Source: Paraburkholderia sp. BCC1886 (GTDB lineage: Bacteria > Pseudomonadota > Gammaproteobacteria > Burkholderiales > Burkholderiaceae). From it: a DNA stretch of 64,000 nt. A program made the position numbers and the translations under genes. The stretch covers positions 62,001 to 126,000 of the forward strand of contig NZ_CAAJGK010000035.1 of assembly GCF_900996245.1 (NCBI RefSeq). The letters are read 5' to 3'. Numbering within the stretch: position 1 is the first letter of the stretch; the number at the start of each line of letters is the position of its first letter. Below the pieces are notes generated by a model. That model was not told the DNA's origin. It did not search any database and saw nothing but the letters and a program-made list of their open reading frames with translations. Positions 1 to 9,364 of this stretch are shown one piece after another.

Positions 1-572
1 ATACCAAATTCCGCGCCGATGCGAATGTATCCATAGCCGGTTTCCGCGCGCGTCGGCACGATGCCCATCGTTACGATGTGACCGGCCGCCGCATGCTGCA
101 CACCGCTTGCCACCGCCGCGCGAAAGCCGTCCATATCGGTCACGGCGTGATCGGCGGGCATGACGACCATGATGCCGTCTTCGTCCTGCGCGGCAATCGA
201 GAGGGCGGCGACGGTCAGCGCGGGCGCAGTGTCGCGTCCTGTCGGCTCCAGTATCAGCCGGGACGGTTTGCCGCTCGTGCGTAGTTGCTCGGCCGTGGTG
301 AAGCGCTGTTCTTCATTGGCGACCACCACGAGTTGTCCGCTGAGCGGATAGCCGGCCTCGAGTCCATCCAGACGCCGCGTGGTCGATTGCAGCAGCGACT
401 CGTCGCCGAGCAGACCGATCAACTGCTTGGGATGCTGCTCGCGCGACATCGGCCACAGCCGGGTGCCGGAACCGCCTGCGAGGATCACGGGATGAACCTT
501 GAGTTTGACGTTCAAGGGCGTAGCTTGCGTGAACCGGGTGTCGGCGGGCGTCGCCGTAACCGGAGCTGTCAT
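1..572 (-). CDS. bceA: Mannose-1-phosphate guanylyltransferase (BceA/ManC type), 5' part only
   Basis: This gene runs off the left edge, and only its first 190 codons are present. The enzyme makes GDP-mannose from mannose-1-phosphate and GTP. In the cepacian locus it is usually fused to a C-terminal phosphomannose isomerase, which cannot be seen here. The nucleotidyltransferase signature GGSGTRLWPMSRE followed by HPKQ starts near residue 31, and the family blocks LILEPTGRDTAPA and VMPADH follow. The ATG at 572 is preceded by a clear GAGGAG ribosome site. It is transcribed away from bceB, and its GDP-mannose would also feed the dehydratase at 14776-15819. The family is certain; the symbol rests on synteny. 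Confidence 0.9.
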   Translation of the reverse strand, partial: MTAPVTATPADTRFTQATPLNVKLKVHPVILAGGSGTRLWPMSREQHPKQLIGLLGDESLLQSTTRRLDGLEAGYPLSGQLVVVANEEQRFTTAEQLRTSGKPSRLILEPTGRDTAPALTVAALSIAAQDEDGIMVVMPADHAVTDMDGFRAAVASGVQHAAAGHIVTMGIVPTRAETGYGYIRIGAEFG

Positions 573-1238
573 GATGGACTCCTCGAGGCTGGGTTAATGC
601 ATCGAGTTTTATCACGAAGACGGGAATCAATAAAAGCGCGTTAAATCGCCATGCCGCGATAAAAACCGGAAAAGCAATCGTTAAATTTACCCGCGGAATC
701 GATTAAAAAATGCCGGATGGATTTATAAAAAAAGAAAAATTAAACAAAAAATGCAGCACGATTTTTTTCGCACGGCGACGTCGAAAAAATAAAGTGGAAG
801 GCCCCGTGTAAGCCTGCTCGGAGCAACGCTGGCGCCCCCTCCGAACCTCCTCGAACGAGTACCAAAAAGCGCCCATCTGCGCGCTCTGCCGGTAACAGTT
901 GCCGTACAAAAATCAGAAAAAATACCGAAAAATTGACCGATACATTTAGAGATATTTTGTGCTCTTGCAGCGCGAATTTTAATGCCGCTTTATCTAGTCC
1001 TGTAGCAGGGTATTCACTCACCGACTGAGTCGTATCTGGATTTTCTACCCCGGCCATTCGGCGTGGCCGAATAAAAATCCGGCAATGCAATCAGCACCGC
1101 TTTAACCTGTTTCGCGTCGTGCATCGGGCAGGCAGGACGCCGGGACCGGCGTTGCGGTTGCCGATCCAGGGCCGGCGGATGCGACGGAATTAAACCGACT
1201 AACGGATGACACTTGACTGACGATCTGAGGGGCAGCGG
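573..1238. promoter_or_regulatory. AT-rich divergent promoter region between bceA and bceB
   Basis: This 666-bp gap has no convincing gene and is much richer in A+T than its surroundings, especially 650-1000. It must carry the promoters of the leftward bceA and the rightward bceB-K operon. An inverted repeat of a T-run plus CG and its complement lies at 762-790, with an 11-base centre. TTGACC at 933-938 and TTGCAG at 965-970 are possible -35 elements, but neither has a well spaced strong -10, so no promoter is assigned. Confidence 0.5.
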
Positions 1239-2636
1239 ATGCTGAGCGTTCTATCGAGAATCATCGACATCGCCATGGTCGCGCTCGGCGCGGTGATCGC
1301 GACGGCCGTGCATAGCGGGCAGTTCGTCTGGCTGGACGAACTGCAACGGGTTTCGCTCGTGTTCGATTGCCTGCTGGTGGTGGTGTTCTTTCCGGCGCTC
1401 GGCATCTACCAGTCGTGGCGCGGCAAGCCGCTTTACGACCTGCTGTGCCGCGTCGCCGGCGGCTGGGCGATCGTCGAAGTCACCGGCGTGCTGATCAGCT
1501 TCAGCCTGCACCGTTCGGACAGCCTGTCGCGTCTGTGGCTGGTGTACTGGGCGGTGGCCAGCATCGTGCTGCTGATCGTCACCAAGGTGATCGTCTACTC
1601 GATCCTGCGCGGCCTGCGCCGCGAAGGCTTCAATCAGCGCGCGGTGGCGATCGTGGGCGGGGCACCGTATGGGCGCTTCCTGATCGCGCAGATGAAGAGC
1701 CGCCCGGAAGCCGGCTTCAGCCCCGTCGTGGTGTTCGACGAGGACGGCACGATCAACCCTTACGAAGACCCGGCCGCCGCCGACTCGATCGACGGCGTGC
1801 CGGTGGAGCGCGACTATCAGCGCATGTTGCAACTGGTGCGTCAGCGCGCGATTCGCGAGTTGTGGCTCGCGCTGCCTATCTCGAAGGAAAAAGCGATTCA
1901 CCGCTTCGTGATGGACCTGCGCAACGACTTCGTGAATATCCGCTTCATTCCCGACGTGCGCAGTCTCACGCTGTTCAATCAGCCGATGGTCGACCTGCTC
2001 GGCGTGCCCGCCATCAACCTGGCCGCCTCGCCCATCACCGACCTGCGCGTGCTGCCCAAGCGCGTGTTCGACCGGCTGTTCGCGCTCGTCGCGTTGACCG
2101 CGCTGTCACCCGCCATGCTGGCCATCGCAATCGCGGTGAAGGCGAGTTCTCCCGGCCCGGTGTTCTTCCGCCAGAAGCGCAAGGGAATCGACGGGCGGCA
2201 GTTCGAGATCTACAAGTTCCGCTCGATGAAGCTGCACAAGGAGAGCGCCGGCCACCTCACCCAGGCGACGCGGCGCGATCCGCGCATCACGCCGGTCGGC
2301 GCGTTCCTGCGGCGCACGAGTCTCGACGAGTTGCCGCAATTCATCAACGTGCTGCGCGGCGAGATGTCGGTAGTCGGCCCGCGCCCGCACGCGCTGGAGC
2401 ACGACGACATCTACAAGGATCTCGTGAAGGGCTACATGCACCGCTACCGGATCAAGCCGGGCATTACCGGCTGGGCGCAGATCAACGGCTATCGCGGCGA
2501 AACCGACCGGATCGAAAAGATGATGGGGCGCGTCAAGCTCGATCTCTACTACATGCAGCACTGGACCTTCTGGCTCGACATCAAGATCGTCGTGCTGACT
2601 TTGTGGAAGGGTTTCGTCGGCAGCAACGCGTATTGA
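1239..2636 (+). CDS. bceB: Undecaprenyl-phosphate glucose-1-phosphate transferase (priming transferase)
   Basis: This 465-residue inner-membrane protein starts repeat-unit assembly by moving a hexose-1-phosphate, probably glucose, from UDP-sugar to undecaprenyl phosphate. It has the usual polyprenyl-transferase layout. Several membrane segments fill residues 1-130, and a central nucleotide-fold (CoA_binding_3-like) domain follows. The C-terminal bacterial sugar transferase domain begins near residue 270, with KFRSM, SLDELPQ and MSVVGPRPH motifs. The ATG at 1239 follows a GAGGGG ribosome site. It is the first gene of the bceB-K operon, and bceC starts 37 bases downstream. Confidence 0.93.
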   Translation: MLSVLSRIIDIAMVALGAVIATAVHSGQFVWLDELQRVSLVFDCLLVVVFFPALGIYQSWRGKPLYDLLCRVAGGWAIVEVTGVLISFSLHRSDSLSRLWLVYWAVASIVLLIVTKVIVYSILRGLRREGFNQRAVAIVGGAPYGRFLIAQMKSRPEAGFSPVVVFDEDGTINPYEDPAAADSIDGVPVERDYQRMLQLVRQRAIRELWLALPISKEKAIHRFVMDLRNDFVNIRFIPDVRSLTLFNQPMVDLLGVPAINLAASPITDLRVLPKRVFDRLFALVALTALSPAMLAIAIAVKASSPGPVFFRQKRKGIDGRQFEIYKFRSMKLHKESAGHLTQATRRDPRITPVGAFLRRTSLDELPQFINVLRGEMSVVGPRPHALEHDDIYKDLVKGYMHRYRIKPGITGWAQINGYRGETDRIEKMMGRVKLDLYYMQHWTFWLDIKIVVLTLWKGFVGSNAY

Positions 2637-2673
2637 GCGTAACGGATCAACCTAATTTTTCGAGGTGCAACAC

Positions 2674-4155
2674 ATGAACCTGACGATCATCGGTAGCGGC
2701 TACGTCGGACTCGTCACGGGCGCATGCCTGGCCGACATCGGCCACGACGTGTTCTGTCTCGACGTCGACCAGCGCAAGATCGACGTGCTCAACGGCGGCG
2801 GCGTGCCGATTCACGAACCGGGTCTGCAGGAGATCATCGGGCGTAATCGCAAGGCCGGCAGACTGACGTTTTCGACCGATGTCGAAGCCGCCGTCGCGCA
2901 CGGCGACATCCAGTTCATCGCGGTGGGCACGCCCTCGGACGAAGACGGTTCCGCCGATCTGCAATACGTGCTGGCCGCCGCGCGCAATATCGGCCGGTAT
3001 ATGACGGGCTTCAAGGTGATCGTCGACAAGTCGACCGTGCCGGTGGGCACCGCCTCGCGCGTGCGCGAAACGATCGCGCGAGAACTGGCCGCTCGCAACG
3101 CGAGCCACATGTTCTCGGTCGTGTCGAATCCGGAGTTCCTGAAAGAGGGCGCCGCCGTCGACGACTTCGCACGGCCCGATCGCATCGTGCTGGGTTGCGA
3201 CGAAGACGTACCCGGCGAAAAAGCCCGTGAGCTGATGAAGCGTCTGTACGCGCCGTTCAATCGCAATCGCGAGCGCACGCTGTACATGGACGTGCGCTCG
3301 GCGGAATTCACCAAGTACGCGGCCAACGCCATGCTTGCCACGCGCATTTCGTACATGAACGAACTGGCGAATCTGGCCGACCGGGTCGGCGCGGATATCG
3401 AAGCCGTGCGCCGGGGCATCGGCTCCGACCCGCGCATCGGTTACGACTTTCTGTACGCCGGCTGCGGCTACGGCGGTTCGTGCTTCCCGAAAGACGTGCA
3501 GGCGCTGATTCGCACCGCGGCCGACCACGACGCCAATCTGCGTATTCTCGAAGCGGTCGAAGCGGCCAATGACCGGCAGAAACAGGTGCTCGCGAACAAG
3601 ATCGTCGCGCGGCTCGGTGAAGACCTGTCGGAACGCACGTTCGCGGTATGGGGCCTCGCGTTCAAGCCGAATACCGACGACATGCGCGAAGCGCCAAGCC
3701 GTCCGCTGATTGCCGAACTGCTGCGGCGCGGTGCGAAGGTCAAGGCGTACGACCCGGTCGCGCTCGACGAATCGAAGCGTGTGTTCGCGCTCGACCTTAA
3801 GGACGTTCCGCAACAGCACGCGCGTCTGAGCTTCGTGAACGAAGAGATGGAAGCCGCGGTTGGCGCCGACGCGCTCGTGATTCTCACCGAATGGAAAGTC
3901 TTCAAAAGCCCGGACTTCGACGCGCTCAAACAAAGCCTCAAGTCGCCGCTGATTTTCGACGGCCGCAATCTGTACGAACCCGACGTGCTGCTCGAACTCG
4001 GCATCGAGTATCACGCCATCGGCCGCCAGCACGCGCTGCGCACGGCACCCGCGCGGATCGGCGTGAACGGCTTGCCGCTTTTCTTCGATGCGGCCGATGC
4101 AGCCGATGCAGCCGATGCAGCCGATGCAGCCGATACGGCGCAGGCCGGTCGCTAA
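2674..4155 (+). CDS. bceC: UDP-glucose 6-dehydrogenase
   Basis: This enzyme oxidises UDP-glucose to UDP-glucuronic acid with NAD+, supplying the acidic sugar of the polymer. The N-terminus has the dinucleotide fold GSGYVG at residues 7-12. The catalytic cysteine is C270 in the [10 protein letters not shown] block. The ATG at 2674 is chosen over an upstream GTG because GAGGTG sits six bases before it and family alignments begin [12 protein letters not shown]. At 493 residues it is longer than the usual 440-470. The excess is a low-complexity tail made by 9-bp tandem repeats (Asp-Ala-Ala) at 4087-4134. Confidence 0.95.
   Translation: MNLTIIGSGYVGLVTGACLADIGHDVFCLDVDQRKIDVLNGGGVPIHEPGLQEIIGRNRKAGRLTFSTDVEAAVAHGDIQFIAVGTPSDEDGSADLQYVLAAARNIGRYMTGFKVIVDKSTVPVGTASRVRETIARELAARNASHMFSVVSNPEFLKEGAAVDDFARPDRIVLGCDEDVPGEKARELMKRLYAPFNRNRERTLYMDVRSAEFTKYAANAMLATRISYMNELANLADRVGADIEAVRRGIGSDPRIGYDFLYAGCGYGGSCFPKDVQALIRTAADHDANLRILEAVEAANDRQKQVLANKIVARLGEDLSERTFAVWGLAFKPNTDDMREAPSRPLIAELLRRGAKVKAYDPVALDESKRVFALDLKDVPQQHARLSFVNEEMEAAVGADALVILTEWKVFKSPDFDALKQSLKSPLIFDGRNLYEPDVLLELGIEYHAIGRQHALRTAPARIGVNGLPLFFDAADAADAADAADAADTAQAGR
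4087..4134 (+). repeat. In-frame 9-bp tandem repeat at the 3' end of bceC
   Basis: The unit GATGCAGCC (one early copy GATGCGGCC) is repeated five times in direct succession plus a final GAT. It encodes (Asp-Ala-Ala)5-Asp just before the stop codon. The length is a multiple of three, so copy-number changes would alter only the tail of the protein, beyond the catalytic domains. Confidence 0.9.
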
Positions 4156-4199
4156 CCCCGACTCGCCTGAATCCGCCACACCTCGACAAGGAGCCCGCC

Positions 4200-4655
4200 A
4201 TGTTCGCCAATGTGCTGATCGTTTGCCACGCCAACGTGTGTCGTTCGCCCGCCGCCGAGATGTTGTTCAAGGCGCGGCAGCCCGGTGCGTCGCGCGACCG
4301 CGCGACGCCGATCGCCTTTCATTCCGCCGGGATTCGCGCGGTCAACGGTCACGGCATGGACCCCGTCATGCGGCGGCTGCTCGCCGAGCGGGGCGTCGCC
4401 TCTGGGATTCACTACGCGCGGCGTCTGGAGCGCCGGCTAGTTCGTGACGCCGATCTCGTGCTGGTCAGCGAGTGCGCACAGGTCGGCGCGGTCGAAGCGC
4501 TCGACCCGGCCTCGCGCGGCAAGGTCTATCCGCTCGGCAAGTGGGAAGACGACTCCGACGTCGCCGATCCGCACGGCGGCGATGAAGCCGGCTATCGCGA
4601 GAGTCTCGTGCTCATCGAACACCTGGTCATGGGATGGCTACAAAAAATATGCTGA
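4200..4655 (+). CDS. bceD: Low-molecular-weight protein tyrosine phosphatase
   Basis: This 151-residue cytoplasmic phosphatase is expected to dephosphorylate the autokinase BceF and so control chain export. The P-loop is visible at the N-terminus as C9-HANVC-R15-S, fitting C-x5-R. The likely general acid is D123 in the VADPHGG block. The start ATG at 4200 lies behind AAGGAG. The final TGA overlaps the ATG of bceE at 4655 by one base, indicating translational coupling. Phosphatase, exporter and kinase in a row is the standard Wzb-Wza-Wzc arrangement. Confidence 0.95.
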   Translation: MFANVLIVCHANVCRSPAAEMLFKARQPGASRDRATPIAFHSAGIRAVNGHGMDPVMRRLLAERGVASGIHYARRLERRLVRDADLVLVSECAQVGAVEALDPASRGKVYPLGKWEDDSDVADPHGGDEAGYRESLVLIEHLVMGWLQKIC

Positions 4656-5908
4656 TGAAAAAACCGACTCCTAACGCTTGTCATGCTGCTCACGCCGTGA
4701 CGCAGGTGCCGTCGAAGCTTGCAGCCGCGCTTGCCGCCCCGCTTGCCGCCGCGCTTTTGCTGACGTCCTTTTTGTCGGCCTGTGCCACGGCACCGGGTAA
4801 TTACCTCGACACCTCGCGTCTGAAAGACGACGGCGCACAACAGAACCAGGCCGCCGAAACCTATCCGCTCCATCAGATCGACGGCACGCTGGTCGCGGCG
4901 CAAGCGCAAGCCCAGGCGAGCGCCGCACCGGCCGAATTGCCGGCCGCGCGTTTCAGCGATCCGTCGCAATACGTGTATCGCCTGTCGCCGCAGGACATTC
5001 TCGGCATCACCGTGTGGGATCACCCGGAACTGACCACGCCGCAAGGCAGCACGTTGTCGGCGGGCGGCACCACGACGCAGACCATCGCCGGCGCATTGCA
5101 GCAGCCGTACACGGCGGCGCTGCCGGGCCAGGCCGATCCGTACGGCCAGACCATCGCCGCCGACGGCACGATCTTCTTTCCGTTCGTCGGCCGCATTCGC
5201 GCCGCGGGCAAGACGGCCGGCGAGTTGCGCGAGCAACTGAGCGCGGGTCTCGTGCGCTACATCCGCAATCCGCAGGTCGACGTCCGCGTGCTCGCGTATC
5301 GCGGCCAGAAAGTGCAGGTGACCGGTGACGTGAAGACGCCCGGTCCGCTCGCGATCAGCGACGTGCCGCTCACGCTGGTCGACGCGATCACGCGCTCGGG
5401 CGGCCAGAACACCGACGCCGATATCCAGCGCGTGCGCCTCACGCGCAATAACCGGCTGTACGTGCTCGACGCCAACCGCATGCTCGATCAGGGCGACACC
5501 AGCCAGAACGTGATGCTGCAAGCGGGCGACATCGTCAACGTGCCGGATCGCAGCGACAGCCGCATCTTCGTGATGGGCGAAGTGAAAACGCCGATTCAGG
5601 TGCCGCTGATTCGCGGCCGCCTGACGATTGCCGATGCGCTCACGCAGGCCGGCGGCATTCTCGACACCGACGCGAATCCGCGGCAGATCTTCGTGATGCG
5701 CGGCATGCGCGAGCATCCGACCACGCCCGACGTGTACCGCCTCGACATGACGCAGCCCGATGCGGTCATGTTGTCCGCGCAATTCCAGTTGCAGCCGATG
5801 GACGTCGTGTACGTGGGCACGGCCGCTTCGACCACCTTCAACCGTGTGTTGCAACAGGTCTTGCCGAGCGTTCAGACCTTGTTCTACCTGAAGGAGCTGA
5901 CGCAATAG
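4655..5908 (+). CDS. bceE: Outer-membrane polysaccharide export lipoprotein (Wza/OPX family)
   Basis: This 417-residue protein forms the outer-membrane channel for polymer export. A long hydrophobic signal sequence ends in the lipobox LSAC with lipidated C43. The poly-export domain starts around the YRLSPQDILGITVWDHPEL block, and two SLBB-type beta-grasp repeats follow. The ATG at 4655 overlaps the bceD stop. In-frame ATGs at 4634 and 4649 are alternatives, because no strong ribosome site decides among them. An Ala/Gln-rich stretch lies between signal peptide and export domain. Confidence 0.92.
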   Translation: MKKPTPNACHAAHAVTQVPSKLAAALAAPLAAALLLTSFLSACATAPGNYLDTSRLKDDGAQQNQAAETYPLHQIDGTLVAAQAQAQASAAPAELPAARFSDPSQYVYRLSPQDILGITVWDHPELTTPQGSTLSAGGTTTQTIAGALQQPYTAALPGQADPYGQTIAADGTIFFPFVGRIRAAGKTAGELREQLSAGLVRYIRNPQVDVRVLAYRGQKVQVTGDVKTPGPLAISDVPLTLVDAITRSGGQNTDADIQRVRLTRNNRLYVLDANRMLDQGDTSQNVMLQAGDIVNVPDRSDSRIFVMGEVKTPIQVPLIRGRLTIADALTQAGGILDTDANPRQIFVMRGMREHPTTPDVYRLDMTQPDAVMLSAQFQLQPMDVVYVGTAASTTFNRVLQQVLPSVQTLFYLKELTQ

Positions 5909-6010
5909 GCCGACCGGCCGTCACGAGGCCCGCGCCGCCTGTCGAAGGGCGCGCGGCCGGCATAACAGCAAGCCAGCCCACGCAGCAGCAACCGATACGG
6001 GATACGAACC

Positions 6011-8272
6011 GTGAGTACACAATTTTCTCCGCACATGGCGGGTCCGGTCAGGACCGAAGAAGAGGACGTCGTCCTCGGACAACTGGTGCAGGTCATCCTC
6101 GACGACATCTGGTGGCTGCTCGCGATTGCCGCGGTAATCGTCGGGCTCGCGGCCGCCTACTGCTATCTCGCGAAGCCGATCTACTCGGCCGACGCGCACG
6201 TGCGCGTCGAGCCGTCCGACAACACCTCGCAGGCCCTCACGCAAACGCAAACCGGTGCGGCCATCACGAGCGGGTCGACCGGGCTGCCGACGGACGCCGA
6301 GATCGAAATCATCAAGAGCCGCGGCGTAGTCGGCCCGGTGGTCCAGCAACTCAAGCTGAACTTCAGCATCGCGCCGAAGACCGTGCCGCTGCTCGGCACC
6401 ATTGCCGCGCGTCTGGCCACGCCCGGACAGCCGGCACGGCCCTGGCTCGGGCTGTCTTCGTACGCATGGGGCGGTGAGGTCGCCGAACTCGATTCGATCG
6501 ACGTGGTGCCTGCGCTCGAAGGCCAGAAGCTCACGTTGACGGCCACGGACGCCCAGCATTACGACCTGCGCGCAGCGAACGGCGCCTTGCTGCTGCACGG
6601 CCAGGTCGGCCAGCAGGAACAGGGCGGCGGCGTGACGATTCTCGTCGACAAGCTGGTGGCGCGCCCCGGCGAACAGTTCACCGTCATGCGCGCCAACGAC
6701 CTCGACGCGATCGCCGCGTTCCAGTCGGCCATTACCGTGCAGGAGCAGGGCAAGCAGACCGGTGTGATCCAGATCTCGCTGGAAGACAAGAGCCCGGAAC
6801 ACGCCGCCGAAGTGGCCAACGCGCTGGCGCAGTCCTATGTGCGGCAACACGTGCTGAGCAAGCAGGCCGACGCGAGCCGCATGCTCGACTTCCTGATGAG
6901 CGAGGAGCCGCGCCTGAAGAGCGATCTGGAACGCGCCGAGGCGGCGCTGACCGCGTATCAGCGGCAGTCCGGCTCGATCAATGCGAGCGACGAAGCCAAG
7001 GTGTATCTCGAAGGCAGCATGCAGTACGAGCAGCAGATCGCCGGCTTGCGTCTGCAGATGGCGCAACTGAACGAACGCTACGGCGACGATCATCCGACGC
7101 TGGTCGCCGCGCGCGAGCAGATGGCGGAGTTGCAGGCGCAACGCGCGAAATACGCGGACCGTTTCCGCGATCTGCCGGCCACCGAAGTCAAGGCCGTGCA
7201 GTTGCAGCGCGACGCGAAAGTGGCCGAAGACATTTACGTGCTGCTGCTCAACCGCGTGCAGGAGTTGTCGGTGCAGAAGGCCGGGACCGGCGGCAACGTG
7301 CATATCGTCGACGCGGCGCTGCGTCCTGGCGCGCCGGTCAAGCCGAAGAAGATGCTGATCCTGTCGGCGGCGGTGATTCTCGGCCTGATCGCCGGGACTG
7401 GCTTCGTGTTCCTGCGTCGCAACATGTTCAAGGGTATCGACGACCCCGAGCATATCGAGCGGACCTTCCATCTGCCGGTGTTCGGTCTCGTGCCGTTGAG
7501 CGCCGAGCAGGCGCAACTCGAGAGTGGGTTCGAGCGCGGCGGCCAGCGCGGCGGCGAGCGCGGCGGCGAGCGCGGCGGCGAGCGATTGCGCTCGGTGCTG
7601 GCGAACGCCCGTCCAAAAGACGTGACGGTCGAGAGCCTGCGCAGTCTGCGCACCTCGATGCAGTTCACGATGATGGATGCGAAGAACCGCATCGTCATGT
7701 TGACGGGCCCGATGGCCGGCGTCGGCAAGAGCTTTCTGACCGTCAATCTCGCGGTGCTGCTCGCGCATTCGGGCAAGCGCGTGCTGATGATCGACGCCGA
7801 CATGCGACGCGGCGCGCTCGAGCGTTACCTGGGCGGCACGCAGGATAACGGCCTGTCGGAACTGTTGAGCGGGCAGATCTCGCTGGAAGAGGCGATCCGC
7901 AGTTCCGTGGTGGATAGCCTGAGCTTCATCTCGTGCGGCCGCCGTCCGCCCAATCCGTCCGAATTGCTGATGTCGCCGCGCCTGCCGCAATACCTCGACG
8001 GACTCGCCAAGCGCTACGACGTGATCCTGATCGATACGCCGCCGGTGCTCGCCGTCACCGATGCATCGATTATCGGCGCGTATGCCGGTTCGACGTTCTT
8101 CGTGATGCGCTCGGGCGTGCATAGCGAAGGCGAGATCGGCGATTCGCTGAAACGTTTGCGCGCAGCCGGCGTGCACGTGCAGGGCGGGATTTTCAACGGC
8201 ATGCCGGCGCGTTCGCGCGGCGGCTACGACCGCAGTTACGCGGCCGTCCAGGAATATCTGAGCACGGATTGA
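6011..8272 (+). CDS. bceF: Tyrosine autokinase and chain-length regulator (Wzc family)
   Basis: This 753-residue inner-membrane BY-kinase couples polymer length control and export. The N-terminus holds the Wzz domain with a first membrane segment near residues 35-55. A periplasmic coiled-coil/GNVR region and a second membrane segment near 440-460 follow. The cytoplasmic kinase has Walker A GPMAGVGKS (K573), Walker A' with D595 and D597, and Walker B ILIDTPP (D675). A C-terminal tyrosine cluster, Y739, Y743 and Y749, is the expected autophosphorylation site and BceD substrate. The start is GTG at 6011; an ATG at 6035 is possible. A 12-bp tandem repeat lengthens the linker before the kinase. 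Confidence 0.94.
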   Translation: MSTQFSPHMAGPVRTEEEDVVLGQLVQVILDDIWWLLAIAAVIVGLAAAYCYLAKPIYSADAHVRVEPSDNTSQALTQTQTGAAITSGSTGLPTDAEIEIIKSRGVVGPVVQQLKLNFSIAPKTVPLLGTIAARLATPGQPARPWLGLSSYAWGGEVAELDSIDVVPALEGQKLTLTATDAQHYDLRAANGALLLHGQVGQQEQGGGVTILVDKLVARPGEQFTVMRANDLDAIAAFQSAITVQEQGKQTGVIQISLEDKSPEHAAEVANALAQSYVRQHVLSKQADASRMLDFLMSEEPRLKSDLERAEAALTAYQRQSGSINASDEAKVYLEGSMQYEQQIAGLRLQMAQLNERYGDDHPTLVAAREQMAELQAQRAKYADRFRDLPATEVKAVQLQRDAKVAEDIYVLLLNRVQELSVQKAGTGGNVHIVDAALRPGAPVKPKKMLILSAAVILGLIAGTGFVFLRRNMFKGIDDPEHIERTFHLPVFGLVPLSAEQAQLESGFERGGQRGGERGGERGGERLRSVLANARPKDVTVESLRSLRTSMQFTMMDAKNRIVMLTGPMAGVGKSFLTVNLAVLLAHSGKRVLMIDADMRRGALERYLGGTQDNGLSELLSGQISLEEAIRSSVVDSLSFISCGRRPPNPSELLMSPRLPQYLDGLAKRYDVILIDTPPVLAVTDASIIGAYAGSTFFVMRSGVHSEGEIGDSLKRLRAAGVHVQGGIFNGMPARSRGGYDRSYAAVQEYLSTD
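7538..7585 (+). repeat. 12-bp tandem repeat in the bceF linker
   Basis: Four consecutive copies of GGCGGCGAGCGC occur (the first carries CAG for GAG, the last ends in CGA). They encode Gly-Gly-Gln/Glu-Arg repeats. The array lies between the second membrane segment and the kinase P-loop of BceF and is in frame, so slippage would change linker length without breaking the gene. Confidence 0.88.
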
Positions 8273-8336
8273 AGATGAAGAAGATGGCGCGGGACGTATC
8301 GAACGGCTCACTCAACGATCAGCAAAGGACATCACG

Positions 8337-9260
8337 ATGAAAGTGACGGTACTGGTTCCGACTTACCGCCGGCCCGCCGATCTCGCGCGCTGCCTCGCGG
8401 CGCTGCAACGGCAAACGCGCGCCCCCGACGAAGTGGTGGTGGTCGCGCGTGCCGACGACGCGGCGACGCACGCCTGCCTGAGCGAACCGGCGGTGCCGGG
8501 GAATTTGCCTTTGTCGGTGGCGCTGGTCGAAGCGCCCGGTCAGGTGGCCGCGCTCAATCGCGGACTGGACGCCGCCAATGGCGACGTGATCGCCATTACC
8601 GACGACGATGCCGCGCCGCACAGCGACTGGGTCGAGCGGATTGCCGCCGCGTTCGAAAGCGACGCGCGTCTCGGTGCACTAGGCGGGCGCGACTGGGTGC
8701 ACGAAAAAGGCCGCGTGCTGAACGGCGAGCGGCCGCTGGTGGGCAAGGTCACCGCGCACGGCAAGATCATCGGCAATCATCATCTCGGCGTGGGCGGCGC
8801 GCGCGAAGTCGATATTCTCAAGGGCGCCAACATGAGCTACCGGCGCGACGCGGTGCGCAGCATCCGCTTCGACGCGCGGCTGCGCGGCACGGGCGCGCAG
8901 GTTCATAACGACATGGCCTTCAGTCTCGCCGTGAAAAACGCCGGCTGGAAACTGATGTACGACCCGCACGTGGCGGTCGATCATTTCCCCGCCGAGCGTT
9001 TCGACGACGACCGGCGCGACGCGCAAACCATGGCGGCGTTGCGCAACGCCGCGTTCAACTTCCATCTGATCCTGCGCGATCAACTGCCGCCGCTGCGTCG
9101 TGAAGCCGCGTGGTGGTGGTGGACGCTGGTCGGCACGCGCGTCTATCCGGGCCTCACGCATGCCGCGCTCGCGCTGGTGTCGAAGCAGGCGCCGTTGCGC
9201 CTGTCGCGCTGGCGCGCGGTGCGCGGCGGTGCGCATGAAGCGCGACGCGCGCTGTCCTGA
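8337..9260 (+). CDS. bceG: Glycosyltransferase family 2
   Basis: This 307-residue GT-A fold enzyme adds one sugar to the lipid-linked repeat unit on the cytoplasmic face. It opens with the family-2 nucleotide-binding strand MKVTVLVPTYRRPADL. The metal-binding acidic motif is ITDDDAAPHSDW near residues 80-92, and the acceptor-side NMSYRRDA block follows. An AAAGGA ribosome site precedes the ATG. It sits 64 bases after bceF in the operon. The donor sugar cannot be told from sequence; the symbol rests on gene order. Confidence 0.85.
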   Translation: MKVTVLVPTYRRPADLARCLAALQRQTRAPDEVVVVARADDAATHACLSEPAVPGNLPLSVALVEAPGQVAALNRGLDAANGDVIAITDDDAAPHSDWVERIAAAFESDARLGALGGRDWVHEKGRVLNGERPLVGKVTAHGKIIGNHHLGVGGAREVDILKGANMSYRRDAVRSIRFDARLRGTGAQVHNDMAFSLAVKNAGWKLMYDPHVAVDHFPAERFDDDRRDAQTMAALRNAAFNFHLILRDQLPPLRREAAWWWWTLVGTRVYPGLTHAALALVSKQAPLRLSRWRAVRGGAHEARRALS

Positions 9261-9364
9261 CGCGTGAGGTCCCGCGCATTCCGGTTCTTTCCGTCCGCAC
9301 ATCGGCGCCTGCATTCGCTGGCCACCGGCGCTGTGCGTTTTCCCCTGCAGAGCGGAGTGTCTGC

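Noticed and set aside
573..1238. JUMPstart/ops element upstream of bceB
   Set aside because: No GGCGGTAG or similar element was found.
2647..4179. A 510-codon antisense frame opposite bceC with isoleucine-glycine-cysteine repeats at its start
   Set aside because: The repeats are only the reverse reading of the bceC 9-bp array, and the rest is a shadow frame.
7538..7585. Possible CRISPR-like or structural repeat
   Set aside because: Units are contiguous, 12 bp long, in frame and without spacers, so this is a coding minisatellite.
5921..8311. A 796-codon open frame antisense to bceF
   Set aside because: It has no domain or ribosome site and lies exactly opposite a well-supported kinase gene.
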